Both the position numbers and the translations under genes were made by a program. Of a stretch of DNA of 64,000 bases, positions 10,789-20,507 are shown piece by piece. The number at the start of each line of letters is the position of its first letter. Positions within the stretch are counted from its first letter, which is position 1. The stretch comes from Bathynomus jamesi (lineage: Eukaryota; Arthropoda; Malacostraca; Isopoda; Cirolanidae), in assembly GCA_023014485.1 (NCBI GenBank), contig JAJOZX010000877.1:62001-126000 (forward strand), read 5' to 3'. Below the pieces are notes generated by a model that was not told the DNA's origin, searched no databases, and saw only the letters and a list, made by a program, of their open reading frames with translations.

Positions 10789-11183
10789 GGTGGCCCTTAT
10801 TTTTCGAAATTGCAAATTTCACCGTCTCACCCCCTCAATATATTCCATTTGACAAAAAAAAACAAAATGTACAAAATCTCAAGTAATTATAAATATTCTT
10901 ATTGGTCCCGCACAAGGACTCAAATTTAGTTAATTATTGAAACATAAATACACGAATTTTTTATTAGCGTTCCATTATAAGGGCAAATAACAGCAGTTAA
11001 AGAACAGCATAAACTAAAATAGACATTGACTACTGATTAATTAGAAACTGAATTGAACTAAACATTTTAGGACTGAAAGCATAGTAATTTCGCCTAGTAG
11101 TGATGGTTGCTTATGAGGCCCCCTTAAATATTAATTGATTTTAATAAAACTTCTTTGGTACACGTTTTATATTAATAGAAAAA
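10785..11183 (+). mobile_element. Truncated non-autonomous TTAGGGTGG element
   Basis: It begins with the same 15-bp terminus as copy A, then lacks coding DNA and soon carries a CCCTTAAATATTAATTGATT motif that corresponds to the 3' untranslated region of copies A and B. It is therefore an internally deleted derivative. Its right terminus is not seen because the Tc1 element at 11184 begins inside or beside it. Confidence 0.65.
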
Positions 11184-11395
11184 AAATGCGGGAGAAAAAT
11201 CGGCCCACTTGGAATATCGCGAAAAGCAAAAAAGTGGGCAAGCTTCTGTTTATAAAAGTTTTAAAATTCGAAAATTTAGTCTATTAGGACATTAAAAAAT
11301 CTTCAAACACCTGCTTAATACAATTTATTATCAAAAAACACTGTACAAAAAATTGTAACTAAAAAAAAAACAAAGATTTCGACAAAAAAAAAATT

Positions 11396-11438
<43 letters not shown>

Positions 11439-12784
11439 TGCGATTCATGGTTAATAAGAGGTGTTGCCTCCCCTAGCTTGAATGACTGCAGCCATTCGTC
11501 GATTCATCCCATGAATGAGATCGGTGATCACATCCTGTGGGATTCCCTCCCACTCTTCAGTTAAAGTTTGTTGTAGCTACTGTAGAGTGTTAGGGGCTAC
11601 TAGACGAGCCCTAAGACGCCGTCTCATCGTGTCCCAGATATGTTCTATGGGGTTCAGATCCGGACTTCGGGAAGGCCACTCGATTCGACGAATTCCAGCT
11701 CTGTCAAGGAAATCGCTAACGGCTCTTGCCGCATGGGGTCTAGCGTTATCGTGCTGTAGAAGGAAGTCTTCGCCAACGAAAGGAGAAAAAGGGACCACAT
11801 GCTCCAGCAAGATCTCTTCCACGTACCTTGCGGACGTCAATGACCCACCAACAACAACGACGAGCTTTGTGCGCGAGTTTGAAGTGATACCACCCCAGAC
11901 CATGACTGAACCTCGTCCAAAAGCAACCCTCTCCTTAAAAGTACATGGGGCGAATCTTTCTCCTGTTCTTCTCCATACTCTTTCCAGTCCATTGGATGTT
12001 CGAAGATTAAATCTTGATTCGTCCGTGAACAATACTCGTCCCCATTGGACCATAGTCTAATTGACATGCTCACGAGCGAAAGCAAGACGAGCATTGCGGT
12101 GGTGTGGGAGCAATTCTGGACCCATTGCTGGACGTGTAGCATGTAAGCCACTTTCCATAAGTCTCCTTTTAACGGTTCGCTCCGATACACTGACGTCTCT
12201 AGACCTTTCCAGCTCATTGCGGACGTTTGTGGCAGTAAGCGACGATCTCGCAAAACACTGAAGACGATGAAACGATCGTCACGGGCAGATGTGTAGCGCG
12301 ATCTTCCAGATCCATCCTGGTCTTCTGGTGTACTCTCCTGTCTCCACATAACGTTGGTAGACACGTCGAACCGATGTTCTTGGCATTTCTAGCACATCGG
12401 CGATGTAACACTGGCTTCGACGATCTTCAATTAGGGCGGCGACTCTTGCGACGTTCACGACACTCGTATCCATTGTAAATGTTCAATTCTGAAACCCAAA
12501 AGAATTAGAAGTCTATCTGTTACTAAACGAAAATGCCTACTCCCACTAATGGAAGAAAAAAGTGGCACTAGCAGTCTAAGAGCAACTGAATGTCAGACTG
12601 TCAAATTCTTAAAAGAAGTCGAAAATTCGTTACAGCTAGTGTGTTCGCAGCTGCCGTTGTTTTGTCTCGTTATTTGATTGCCTCATAGACTATATGTTCA
12701 AATTTTAAAACTTTTATAAACAGAAGCTTGCCCATTTTTTTGCTTTTCGCGATATTTCAAGTGGGCCGATTTTTCTGCCGCTCA

Positions 12785-12785
<1 letters not shown>
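11184..12785 (-). mobile_element. Tc1-like element (DD34E) with ~100-bp TIRs
   Basis: The two ends share an inverted repeat of about 100 bp containing AATCGGCCCACTTG and GCAAGCTTCTGTTTATAAAA (left about 11184-11290, right about 12680-12785, minus-strand start CTGAGCGGCAGAAAAATCGG). The 1.6 kb length and a 1-kb transposase between the repeats are typical of Tc1 elements. A 40-base A run (11397-11436) lies downstream of the transposase stop. The right end abuts (TA)n. Confidence 0.8.
11451..12473 (-). pseudogene. Tc1 transposase, DD34E
   Basis: Starts MDTSVVNVARVAALIEDR at 12473 with a homeodomain-like HTH (YIADVLEMPRTSVRRVYQRY). A frameshift near 12290 follows, then a second HTH. The catalytic domain from 12053 carries VLFTDESRF (D), LLQHDNARPHAAR (D) and SPDLNPIEHIWD (E) with 34 residues between the last two. 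A TAG stands at the junction REHVN-stop-T where relatives usually have Trp, and another stop follows NTLQ before the conserved C-terminal RRMAAVIQARGGNTSY. The copy is inactive but young-looking. Usual family length, about 340 codons, is preserved. Confidence 0.85.

Positions 12786-12822
<37 letters not shown>
12786..12822. repeat. (TA)n microsatellite
   Basis: Pure TA array separating the Tc1 right end from the tRNA-like tandem units. Confidence 0.9.
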
Positions 12823-12825
<3 letters not shown>

Positions 12826-12870
12826 AACGTTCCGCACAAGATCAGGAGAAAGAACGAACAAATGAAAAAT

Positions 12871-12947
12871 GAGGTAACCACCCGGGAATCGAACCCGGGA
12901 TCTTCCGATTGCCGGTCAGATATGCTAACCACTACACCATGGGCCTC
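12871..12947 (-). ncRNA. tRNA-like (pol III A/B box) unit 1, probably not a functional tRNA
   Basis: On the minus strand it has an A box (TGGTGTAGTGGTTAGCA), an anticodon-type hairpin TCTGA/TCGGA with loop CCGGCAA, and a strong T arm with B box GGGTTCGATTCCCGG. Position 33 would be C instead of the invariant T, and a 7-bp acceptor stem cannot be formed (only GAGG/CCTC at the edges). It is best described as a tRNA-derived SINE or satellite head. Confidence 0.6.
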
Positions 12948-13136
12948 GCTTAATCAGAAGTCGTAATTCTCCTACATACGAGCAGAAACCAATGCCCTGA
13001 GCGGGCACCCCTCGCATGTCGCACATATATACATTTTAACTGCAAACAACACACAGTATAATTAACGTAAAGAACGACGCTTGCATAGAAGAACGTTCCG
13101 CACAAGATGAGGAGAAAGAACGAACAAATGAAAAAT

Positions 13137-13213
13137 GAGATAACCACCCGGGAATCGAACCCGGGATCTTCCGATTGCCGGTCAGATATGCTAACCACTA
13201 CACCATGGGCCTC
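13137..13213 (-). ncRNA. tRNA-like unit 2, tandem copy of unit 1
   Basis: Same A box, anticodon hairpin and B box as the copy 266 bp upstream, with one clear difference at its 3' end (GATAACC against GGTAACC on the plus strand). The same objections to a functional tRNA apply. Confidence 0.6.
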
Positions 13214-13267
13214 GCCTAATCAGAAGTCGTAATTCTCCTACATACGAGCAGAAACCAATGCCCTGAG

Positions 13268-13892
13268 CGTTCTACCTTTCTTATCTAAATCTGTTCTGAA
13301 GGAATTCAAAACAACTAGATCGAGTTGAAAAAGACCTTTGCTTATGTTGAAGTTATTTGTGAGCTGGATAATGGCAGACTCAAGAATATTTCTATTAACA
13401 ATGTTGTTAGAGTGAAATAAAACTGAAGCATTATTCCAATCAATACAGTGGGATAACTCTGACAAATGGACAAAAAGGGCACTGGACAACTGTCCTGTTC
13501 TAATGGAATATTGATAAACTTGTATGCCACCCTAATAACTTTTATTTTTCAATTTTTATATACAAAAAAGGGCAGAGTGCTAAAACCCGGGCAGATTTCC
13601 AGTATAAATTTGTATGTTTTTTTTTTTTTTTATCTATAACATTGGTTGGAAACAATTCATTTAATCTTGTGCTAAAAATCGATAATTTTTCAATTTTTAT
13701 ATACAAAAAGAGCAGAGTGCTAAAACCCGGGCAGATTTCCAGTATAAATTTGTATATATATATTTTTTTTTTATCTATAACATTGGTTGGAAACAATTCA
13801 TTTAATCTTGTGCTAAAAATCGATAGTTTTTCCTTATAAATTTGTGTGCCCCTCCCACAATCCTCTAATTTTGTTTCTCCGTTTATTGTATA

Positions 13893-13944
<52 letters not shown>

Positions 13945-14104
13945 CTGTAACCTATATATAGGCTGTAACTCTTTATGTACTTCAGTGTTCCTGAGGATGT
14001 CATTAGACGAAAGCGCTTGAGCACCATTCTGTGTTTCCTTTCCTTCGGTTTTATTCATCATAAATATTTTTCACCTGTTACTTTCGTGAAATAATTTTCA
14101 TATA
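13268..14104 (+). mobile_element. 5'-truncated Penelope-like (family A) copy with inverted head; acts as left pLTR
   Basis: Positions 13268-13515 are the inverted C-terminal coding segment of the Penelope element downstream (equivalent to 16198-16446). From 13516 the plus strand matches the 3' region after the stop of that element (16458 onward). A roughly 140-bp block inside (13547-13684) is directly repeated at 13685-13826. The piece ends in the same terminal motif as the full copy. It is a separate truncated copy in tandem with the next element, the arrangement called a pseudo-LTR. Confidence 0.8.
13985..14024 (+). ncRNA. Hammerhead-ribozyme-like motif, Penelope A left pLTR
   Basis: Stem I GTGTTC (13985-13990) pairs over six positions with GAGCAC (14019-14024), allowing one G-U. 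The core CTGAGGA (13991-13997) fits CUGANGA. Stem II is GTC/GAC around loop ATTA, with one extra T after the core. GAAA (14009-14012) follows, then the self-complementary AGCGCT (14012-14017) as a minimal stem III, and T14018 as the expected cleavage residue. Hammerhead motifs with very short stem III are established in Penelope-like elements. The extra T beside stem II is the main doubt. Confidence 0.65.
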
Positions 14105-16460
14105 ATGAACACCACGCGTTCCTTCGGCTTGCTGTTCCCTCTCTTGTCTCCGTTTGTGTCCGTGTTTTCTACATTAATGAAGGGGCATGCAATTCGTATC
14201 CGACGAAAGTTTCTTACTAATTGTCTAGAGGAGCAAGTTCTTCCCAAATCCCTGCTTCCGATTCGCCTCAGACAAATTGACGACCATCCGTTCAACAACT
14301 TCAGCAGATTAATTTTAAAGAAACATATTGAAGTCACCAGACAAAATGAGTGGTCCGCCTTCAAAAATTTAAACATCGCCAAACATAATTTTGTAACAGC
14401 TATTCCCCAACCGTGGATCCAACCTTTGTTTGATGAAATTTACAACGAGTTGCGTCGGAGAACTTCTTCACTTCGTAACATTTTGGATCGAAAAATTAAA
14501 AGTCTCATTCGTAATAGTCAGTGGAGTAAAAAGCAAGCTCAAAGTGTGTTTTGAACCTTTCTTCGAAAAAACATTAGTGACGATGCAAAAAGTGCCCTTG
14601 GATATGGTATGTCCTTTTTTATTGTTAAAAAACCTTCGGCTTTACAAATTTGTTACAGTCTCGCTTGTTTTGAAAAACAATGTAATCTCCCTCAGTATTG
14701 TTTAACATAGTTAAAGCCTTGTTTATAGTGCGGCGAATAGTAATTACGAAGATAACTTTCCTAAACGTTTTCGCAATAGCCTCTCTCAATTAAAAAAAGA
14801 TGGGGAGCTCCATATTACTAAAGCAGACAAGGCTAACACCATAGTTATTATGGACAAAGTGGACTACATCAGAAAGATGAACGAGCTTCTCCAGGACCCC
14901 GCCACATACAGCAAACTTAGGAAGAACCCGTAGGATGACGTCATCAAATCATTTAATAGTGGCTTGAAACGCATTCTCAAAGATCATAAGGACTTAATTC
15001 CGCTTTTCATATCCACTTCACCTTCTCTGCCCTACCTTTATGGTCTTATTAAAACCCACAAACCTGGCAACCCTATGCGCCCTATTATTAGCTCGGTGGG
15101 CTCTATAACTTATAAACTCTCCAAATGGCTTGTCAAAGTCTTGTCCCCCATTCTCGGAACTATCTCTGATTCACATGTAAAAAATTCCATGGATCTTACT
15201 GAAAAATTGAATAATGCACGTACTGAAACTAACGATAGATTGATCAGTTTTGACGTTTGTTCATTGTTTACAAAAGTGCCGATTGACGATATGCTTGACT
15301 TTCTCTCCCAAGAATTACATAAGTATGACCTGCCACTACCTTCACACATTGTTTTGGAACTTATTAAGCTTTGCATCAAAGACTGTAAATTCACTTTCAA
15401 TAACGAGTATTATCAACAAGTTTTTGGGATGGCCATGGGCAACCCCTTGTCGCCCCTCCTCTCCAATATTTATAGGGAGTTTTTCGAAATTACTTACATT
15501 CCGAGAATCCTGGGGGTTGGCATCCTTTGGTTGCGGTACGTCGACGATATTTTGTGTATCTGGCCCATGAATCGTGACCTGGATAATTTCCTCCTTCAGT
15601 TAAATGATCAAGTCCCCTCCATTAAGTTTACTTTAGAAGTGGAACAAGACAATTCAATCCCATTTTTGGATGTGCGTGTACACAGGGAAAGCCCAGGTTT
15701 TAAATTTAGTATCTATCGGAAAAAAACAAACAATTTGTCCTACGTACACTTTTACTCGGGACATGACACCCCCACTAAGAAGGCCATTTTTTCTTCAATG
15801 TTTCTCCGCGCCCTTAGGATCGCCAGTCCGGAATACATCGATGCCGAATTAGAAAAAATCAACGGTATTGGAAGTGATCTGTGTTATCCAACTGCGTTTA
15901 TGGAATCTTGTCTCAACAAGGCAAAACGAACTTTCTATCGTGTCAATAATAACACTCGTACTTTGTCAAAATATATTTTAGTACTTCCATTTTTCCCGGG
16001 CTTTTTAGGCATTGCTAATGTACTTAAACTTTTGGATATTAATGTAGTATTTTCATATAACAATATTGTGAAAAATATCATAGTAAAAAATAGCCCTACC
16101 AATAATTCAGGCATTATCTATAAAATTGGTTGTAAACAATGTGATTCCTTTTACATAGGTCAGACGGGAAAGGATTTGCACACACGTATAAAACAGCATC
16201 AATATTCCGTTAGAACAGGACAGTTGTCCAGTGCCCCTTTTGTCCATTTGTCAGAGTTATCCCACTGTATTGATTGGAATAATGCTTCAGTTTTATTTCA
16301 CTCTAGCAACATTGTTAATAGAAATATTCTTGAGTCTGCCATTATCCAGCTCACAAATAACTTCAACATAGGCAAAGGTCTTTTTCAACTCGATCCTGTT
16401 GTTTTGAATTCCTTCAGAACAGATTTAGATAAGAAAGGTAGAACGCTAAATCTTTGGTAA
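14105..16460 (+). pseudogene. Penelope-like polyprotein: reverse transcriptase plus GIY-YIG endonuclease
   Basis: The protein copies element RNA into DNA and nicks the target. The N-terminal part (14105-14554) is open, followed by a frameshifted stretch (14555-14800), then ITKADKANTIVIMDKVDY. A TAG at 14931 precedes a 498-codon open block (14964-16460). The block has LYGLIKTHKPGNPMRPIISS, FDVCSLFTKVP with the first catalytic Asp, GMAMGNPLSPLLSNIY, WLRYVDDILCIWP with the YVDD catalytic pair, and FLDVRVHR. The endonuclease follows: IIYKIGCKQCDSFYIGQTGKDL then RIKQHQY, with a Cys pair just before YIG. One stop plus about two frameshifts in the N-terminal half inactivate it. Confidence 0.85.
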
Positions 16461-16706
16461 ACTTGTATGCCACCCTAATAACTTTGTATATAAATTTGTA
16501 TATATATATTTTTTTTAATCTATAACATTGGTTGGAAACAATTCATTTAATCTTGTGCTAAAAATCGATAGTTTTTCCTTTTAAATTTGTGTGCCCCTCC
16601 CACAATCCTCTAATTTTGTTTCTCCGTTTATTGTATATATATATATATATATAGATATTTTTTTTTCTGTAACCTATATGTAGGCTGTAACTCTTTATAT
16701 ACTTCA

Positions 16707-16746
16707 GTGTTCCTGAGGATGTCATTAGACGAAAGCGCTTCAGCAC
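16707..16746 (+). ncRNA. Hammerhead-ribozyme-like motif, Penelope A right copy
   Basis: Same core as the left copy: CTGAGGA 16713-16719, GTC-ATTA-GAC, GAAA, AGCGCT and T16740. The first stem I base pair is changed (CAGCAC instead of GAGCAC), giving a C-C mismatch beside the cleavage site, so this copy should be weaker or inactive. Confidence 0.6.
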
Positions 16747-16848
16747 CATTCTGTTTCCTTTCCTTCGTGGTTTTATTCATCATAAATATTTTTCACGTGT
16801 TACTTTCGTGAAATAATTTTCATATATATATATATATTTACACACACA

Positions 16849-17700
16849 CAGGGTGATTCAGCAAAGAGTACATTAAATTGGAGGATGAAATCCTTGGGTA
16901 ATTCTAAACCACAATGTCTCTATGGTAAAATGTTAGATTCTGCATAGTTTCCATGTTACAATACATTTAAGATGTTGTATTAATGAGAGTGAATATGAAG
17001 TGAAACCCCAGTAGGTTTTTGTAATCATTTATTCACAGATCTCTACAGTGTGACCCCTCTTTGTTACAACCTAAAGGAAATGTTCAAAGTTGCCCCCTTC
17101 TGCCTCAATGCAGGCCTGTACACGTCGTACCATTGAATGTCTGACGCGTTCCAGAATGCCTGGACTATGTTTAATTTGCTCGCACCTGTCACGAACACGT
17201 GGCCATAATTCCTCTCTTGTTTGAACCTCTGTATCATACTGTACACCAACGTCTTTAAATGGCCCCACAGGTAGAAATCCAAAGGGTTAAGATCTGGGGA
17301 GTGGGGTGGCCAGGGAACGGGGCCACCACGCCCTATCCACCTGTTGGGATAAACAGTATCCAGATATTCCCTTGATGCTCGGGCAAAATGTTCTCTTCTG
17401 GAACGCGTCAGACATTCAATGGTACGACGTGTACAGGCCTGCATTGAGGCAGAAGGGGGCAACTTTGAACATTTGCTTGAGGTTGTAACAAAGAGGGGTC
17501 ACAGTGAAAAAATCTGTGAATAAATGATTACAAAAACCTACGGGGGTTTCACTTCATATTCACTCTCATTAATACATCTTAAATGTATTGTAACATGGGA
17601 ACTATGCAGAATCTGACATTTTACCATGGAAACATTGTGGTTTAGAATTATCCAAGGATTTCATCCTCCAATTTAATGTACTCTTTGCTGAATCACCCTA
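16849..17700. mobile_element. Foldback element from two inverted mariner (DD41D-type) 3' ends
   Basis: Outer arms of about 300 bp (16849-17158 and 17397-17700) are near-identical inverted repeats starting (C/T)AGGGTGATTCAGCAAAG. Both arms contain the 3' untranslated region and the last codons of a mariner transposase, so coding DNA itself forms the inverted repeats. The centre holds the SPDLNPLDFYLWGHLK region once. No N-terminal half is present. Confidence 0.8.
17064..17462 (-). pseudogene. mariner transposase C-terminal part
   Basis: The frame contains AREYLDTVYPNRWIGR then WPPHSPDLNPLDFYLWGHLK with the final catalytic acid and the family C-terminus. After GHLK the true frame shifts: the VRHSMVRRVQACIEAEGG block occurs at 17071-17268 in another frame. 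The first two catalytic Asp residues are absent. It is a remnant inside the foldback element. Confidence 0.7.
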
Positions 17701-17709
17701 TATATATAT

Positions 17710-17820
17710 AGTACGAGGTGTACTTCTGAATACACGAAAGGCCTTGGAATCATTTTTCTTTTTCTTTGTGGGTTTGTATCATTCATTCATTTCACGTGTT
17801 TAATTGTGAAATTCATCCCA
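17710..17820 (+). mobile_element. Solo 3' terminus of a third Penelope-like family (C)
   Basis: The segment has the same layout as the ends of families A and B: a CACGAAAGGCCTTGG block (compare CACGAAAGCGCTCGG), then TTTCTTTTTCTTTGTGG, then TTCACGTGTTTAATTGTGAAATTCAT (compare TTCACGTGTTACTTTCGTGAAAT). No stem II is visible before GAAA, so the hammerhead-like core is incomplete. Microsatellites flank it. Confidence 0.55.
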
Positions 17821-17859
17821 TACACACACACACACACACACATATATGTATATATATAT

Positions 17860-17897
<38 letters not shown>

Positions 17898-17960
17898 CTG
17901 TATATCTTATGTAACCCCTATTTCAATAAGAGAACACACACATACACACACACACACTGA
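17821..17960. repeat. (CA)n-(TA)n-(CA)n compound microsatellite
   Basis: (CA)n at 17821-17842, then (TA)n with short interruptions to about 17900, a unique spacer, and CACA repeats at 17934-17957. Confidence 0.9.
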
Positions 17961-18062
17961 GTTGTGATAAAATACATGTTTATTGCAGGATGTTCACAAA
18001 CATTTTACATATTCTATTTCCTCACACTTTACGCATCTGTGTTTGTACCGCTATCTTTCTGA

Positions 18063-18064
<2 letters not shown>

Positions 18065-18101
<37 letters not shown>

Positions 18102-18107
18102 CTCTCT
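18065..18107. repeat. (CT)n microsatellite
   Basis: CT array with a single TTCT interruption in the middle. Confidence 0.9.
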
Positions 18108-18109
18108 TT

Positions 18110-19392
18110 GGAGAACGCCAGCTGTCGTCCGGGTACTCCTGTCAAATACAGTAAACATATAGAGACAACGATTGTGTCGTTTCAAACAAAGACACTGCTA
18201 ATGTGAGTTTATACCAATGAAACGGGGCATTGTGTGCCCTTTCATACTCGGTGTCCCATCAGTCGCGACTGAGATGATGTGGCTGTTGTTTAATTCTTTC
18301 GTTTTTAGGCAGTCGGCGATAGCTGATAAATATCTTTTCCCTTTGTTTGGCCTTTGAGGGGAAGCAATTCAATAAGTTCCTCTTGAAGTCCTTCGGAATT
18401 CACATACCTGTCGAGAAGGGCAACTTGTGCAATGTCATCGACATCACACGACTCGTCACAAGTAATAGAGAAGCCATGGGCTGAATTATTGTCATTATTC
18501 TGCTGGCTGATGATATCTGTGGCCTTTTTTACAGTTGTCTCTCACCGTCTTTGCAGACAACGTCATTTTCTGACCAATTTCGTTTTTGTTTTTCAAATCA
18601 GTGTACAGCTAGTCACTATCTGTCAACGGCTTTCCTCGTTTCAGGATTTCTTGAGTTGCCACAAAACTGGCGGCAGTTGTGCTACTTGGTGGGTTCATCC
18701 ATTTAGCAAACGTGTTCTTACTTTGGTCTGCTTTGCGCTGCAGCTTCTCCACCGCTTCTTTTCTGGCATCTCCAACTCGATACTTTTAGGCAAAAGGTAG
18801 TGTTTTTGAGGAAATACCTCTCGAGATTGAATTTTTTGTTGTTGGCGAGTTTCTTGTTGCAAATGAGATATAAAAGGAGCCAAACCGAACTCAATATGAA
18901 TGCAAAGGATTCGTCCCATTCATTTTGAAATTCTCGATTTTTATCTTCGAATTTCCTCTTTTTTGAAGCCATTCCAACCCCACTTTAATTACGCAAGTTT
19001 TATTTCACGTTTAATTCCAATTTTGATTTCTTTCTTAAAATATGTGTTGACCTTCACAGCACTATTGACGAAGTCGCAAGCTTCCGTTTCTTGTTCAAAA
19101 TGAAAAGGCTTTATTAGCAGCACGATCATTTCAAAACACATACAGTATCCGTATCTCATAATGCGGTACATATATCGAAGGGGGGAACGGGTTATCAGAC
19201 GTTATCAAAATCACATCTCGTTTGTTATTTAGATATGAGTTGTTCATTATTTAATTTTTAAACGTTCATTGTTTACCTAAAATAAGTGAAAGGTTTTTCT
19301 TCGCAATTAAAGTTAGTGTTGGGAGCCGCAAAAAAGTCCTTAAAGAGCCGCATGCTGCTCCTGAGGAGTAGGTTGCCGATTCCCGGCCTAGG
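18110..19392 (-). mobile_element. hAT transposon, 5' half (GTF2IRD2/EPM2AIP1-like group)
   Basis: The right end, read in reverse, is GGGAATCGGCAACC followed by AGCATGCGGCTCTTT, the usual end of this hAT group. The transposase N-terminus starts 420 bp inside. Coding similarity stops near 18200, and the matching 3' terminus is at 7945. It may be the other half of one hAT element broken by the insertions between 8.03 and 18.1 kb. Confidence 0.65.
18220..18972 (-). pseudogene. hAT transposase N-terminal half with BED-type zinc finger
   Basis: Starts MASKKRKFEDKNREFQNEWD at 18972. The finger keeps one Cys of the first pair (LICNKKLANNKK) and shifted remnants of the HFQKKH part. Farther on, in other frames, come TCDESCDVDDIAQVALLDRY, VNSEGLQEELIELLPLKGQT and SVATDGTPSM, which hold the first two catalytic Asp residues of hAT transposases. 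At least three frameshifts and several stops are present. The C-terminal dimerisation domain is missing here. Confidence 0.75.
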
Positions 19393-19614
19393 TGAAATAC
19401 ATATGAAACATTCTTATGGATTTATTCGTACACTCTGCAGAGACAGGCCATATATATGCAAAATACGCTATATTCTACTACGCGGTGTCCGTGGTCGACT
19501 TAAATTGCACGTAATGAAGATACAGAAATAATGGGTGTTTTGCTGACGCAGATGCGACAGTACCGCTGGTTGCGGTCGATGTTTAAACCAGGTAATAGCA
19601 TTACTAACTTAATA

Positions 19615-20376
19615 CAGGGTGGCCCAAAAGTCCCTACCTATTTTGCTGAAATAATTATACAGCATTTCTATTTTATTTTCTACAGGCCATAGATGATGAT
19701 GGATGTACAAGAACGCAGTGGTGGGCACGGTTCCGCTAATCCGCTAACCGTTAATTAGCGAAGCTAACTTTTCCGTTAGCGGATTAGCGTTTCCGCTAAC
19801 TTTGAGAACCGTTAGCGGACCAATTAGCTTCCGCTAAATTTAGTTCCGCTAACTTTAAGTCCGCTAACCCTAAAATCATAGCCAGAGTGAATGCATTATT
19901 TATTATTAGATCATTAAAGTTATTTTTTATGTGTATTTTTATTTCTTAATATTTTTGATTCGTTTAATACTTTTTGTACTGTAAATAAACTGTATGTTGA
20001 ATGTAAACTAATGTTTAATTTCATTTGTTCATTTAATTATTTATGTACACCTTGATCATCATCTGATCTTGGCATGCTATACCTTTTTGGAAAGCTCTAT
20101 GTCTAAGCTGCAACATATTAAAATTTCAGCTCTCTTTATGGGTTTTAGAGCCAAAAAACCAAACTGAAGCTAAATTCATATAATAAAAGTTAGCGGTTAG
20201 CGGTAATCGTTAGCTTCCGCTAAATTTTTTATCGGTTTATCGGTTTAGCGTTATCGAAGTTAAGTTTTGAGTTAGCGGTTCAGCGGTTATCGAAGCTAAC
20301 TTTTCGGTTAGCTGTGCCCACCACTGCAAGAACGTGTGATGGTAGCAACACTACGTATCCAAGAGAAGAAATGCAA
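19615..20376 (+). mobile_element. Truncated DD41D mariner interrupted by a hAT MITE
   Basis: Left terminus CAGGGTGGCCCAAAAGTCCC is preceded by TA. The transposase start MMMDVQERVMVATLRIQEKKCK matches the one at 7380. The coding sequence is split after codon GAA-CG by the 611-bp MITE and resumes in frame. The element is cut off at a (TA)n array near 20376, so the rest of the transposase is missing. Confidence 0.85.
19716..20326. mobile_element. hAT-type MITE, CAGTGGTGGGCAC ends, 8-bp TSD
   Basis: Termini CAGTGGTGGGCAC at 19716 and the perfect reverse at 20314-20326. The 8-bp duplication CAAGAACG sits directly on both sides (19708-19715 and 20327-20334), the hAT hallmark. The sub-terminal 120-150 bp on both sides consist of many short TTAGCGG / CCGCTAA sub-repeats. 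The middle is unique AT-rich DNA. There is no coding capacity. Confidence 0.95.
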
Positions 20377-20507
20377 ATATATATATATATATATTATATA
20401 TGCACTCGTGTATATATATTTTTTTTAAGAAGCAAGAAGGGGCCAAGAGCGAATGCCCGGAAAAGCACCCCCCCGCCATAGAAAAAAGAGAGAGCCAAAA
20501 TCAAGGT

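Larger units (their letters stand above)
12823..13267 (-). repeat. 266-bp tandem repeat containing a tRNA-like sequence, 1.7 copies
   Basis: The unit starting AGAACGTTCCGCACAAGAT at 12823 recurs at 13089, exactly 266 bp later. Each carries a tRNA-like segment followed by a conserved flank (CATACGAGCAGAAACCAATG). The second copy breaks at 13267 where a Penelope fragment was inserted after CCCTGAGCG; the intact junction CCCTGAGCGGGCACC is visible in the first copy. A related family with a 263-264-bp period lies at 48.6-49.3 kb. Confidence 0.8.
14105..16835 (+). mobile_element. Penelope-like retroelement, family A, near full length
   Basis: A retroelement with reverse transcriptase and a C-terminal GIY-YIG endonuclease. 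The 3' region 16458-16835 is directly repeated upstream at 13516-14104, including the hammerhead-like motif and a CTTTCGTGAAATAATTTTCAT terminus. The element ends at (TA)n. Confidence 0.85.

Noticed and set aside
12871..13213. Functional tRNA genes
   Set aside because: The A and B boxes are good, but no 7-bp acceptor stem forms and position 33 is C; tandem non-tRNA flanks argue for a SINE or satellite.
13542..14027. 161-codon minus-strand open frame with repeated residues
   Set aside because: It is antisense to the duplicated Penelope 3' region, and the internal repeat comes from the 140-bp DNA duplication.
17710..17820. Active hammerhead in Penelope family C
   Set aside because: GAAA and a palindromic AGGCCT are present, but no stem II can be drawn between the CTGA-like bases and GAAA.
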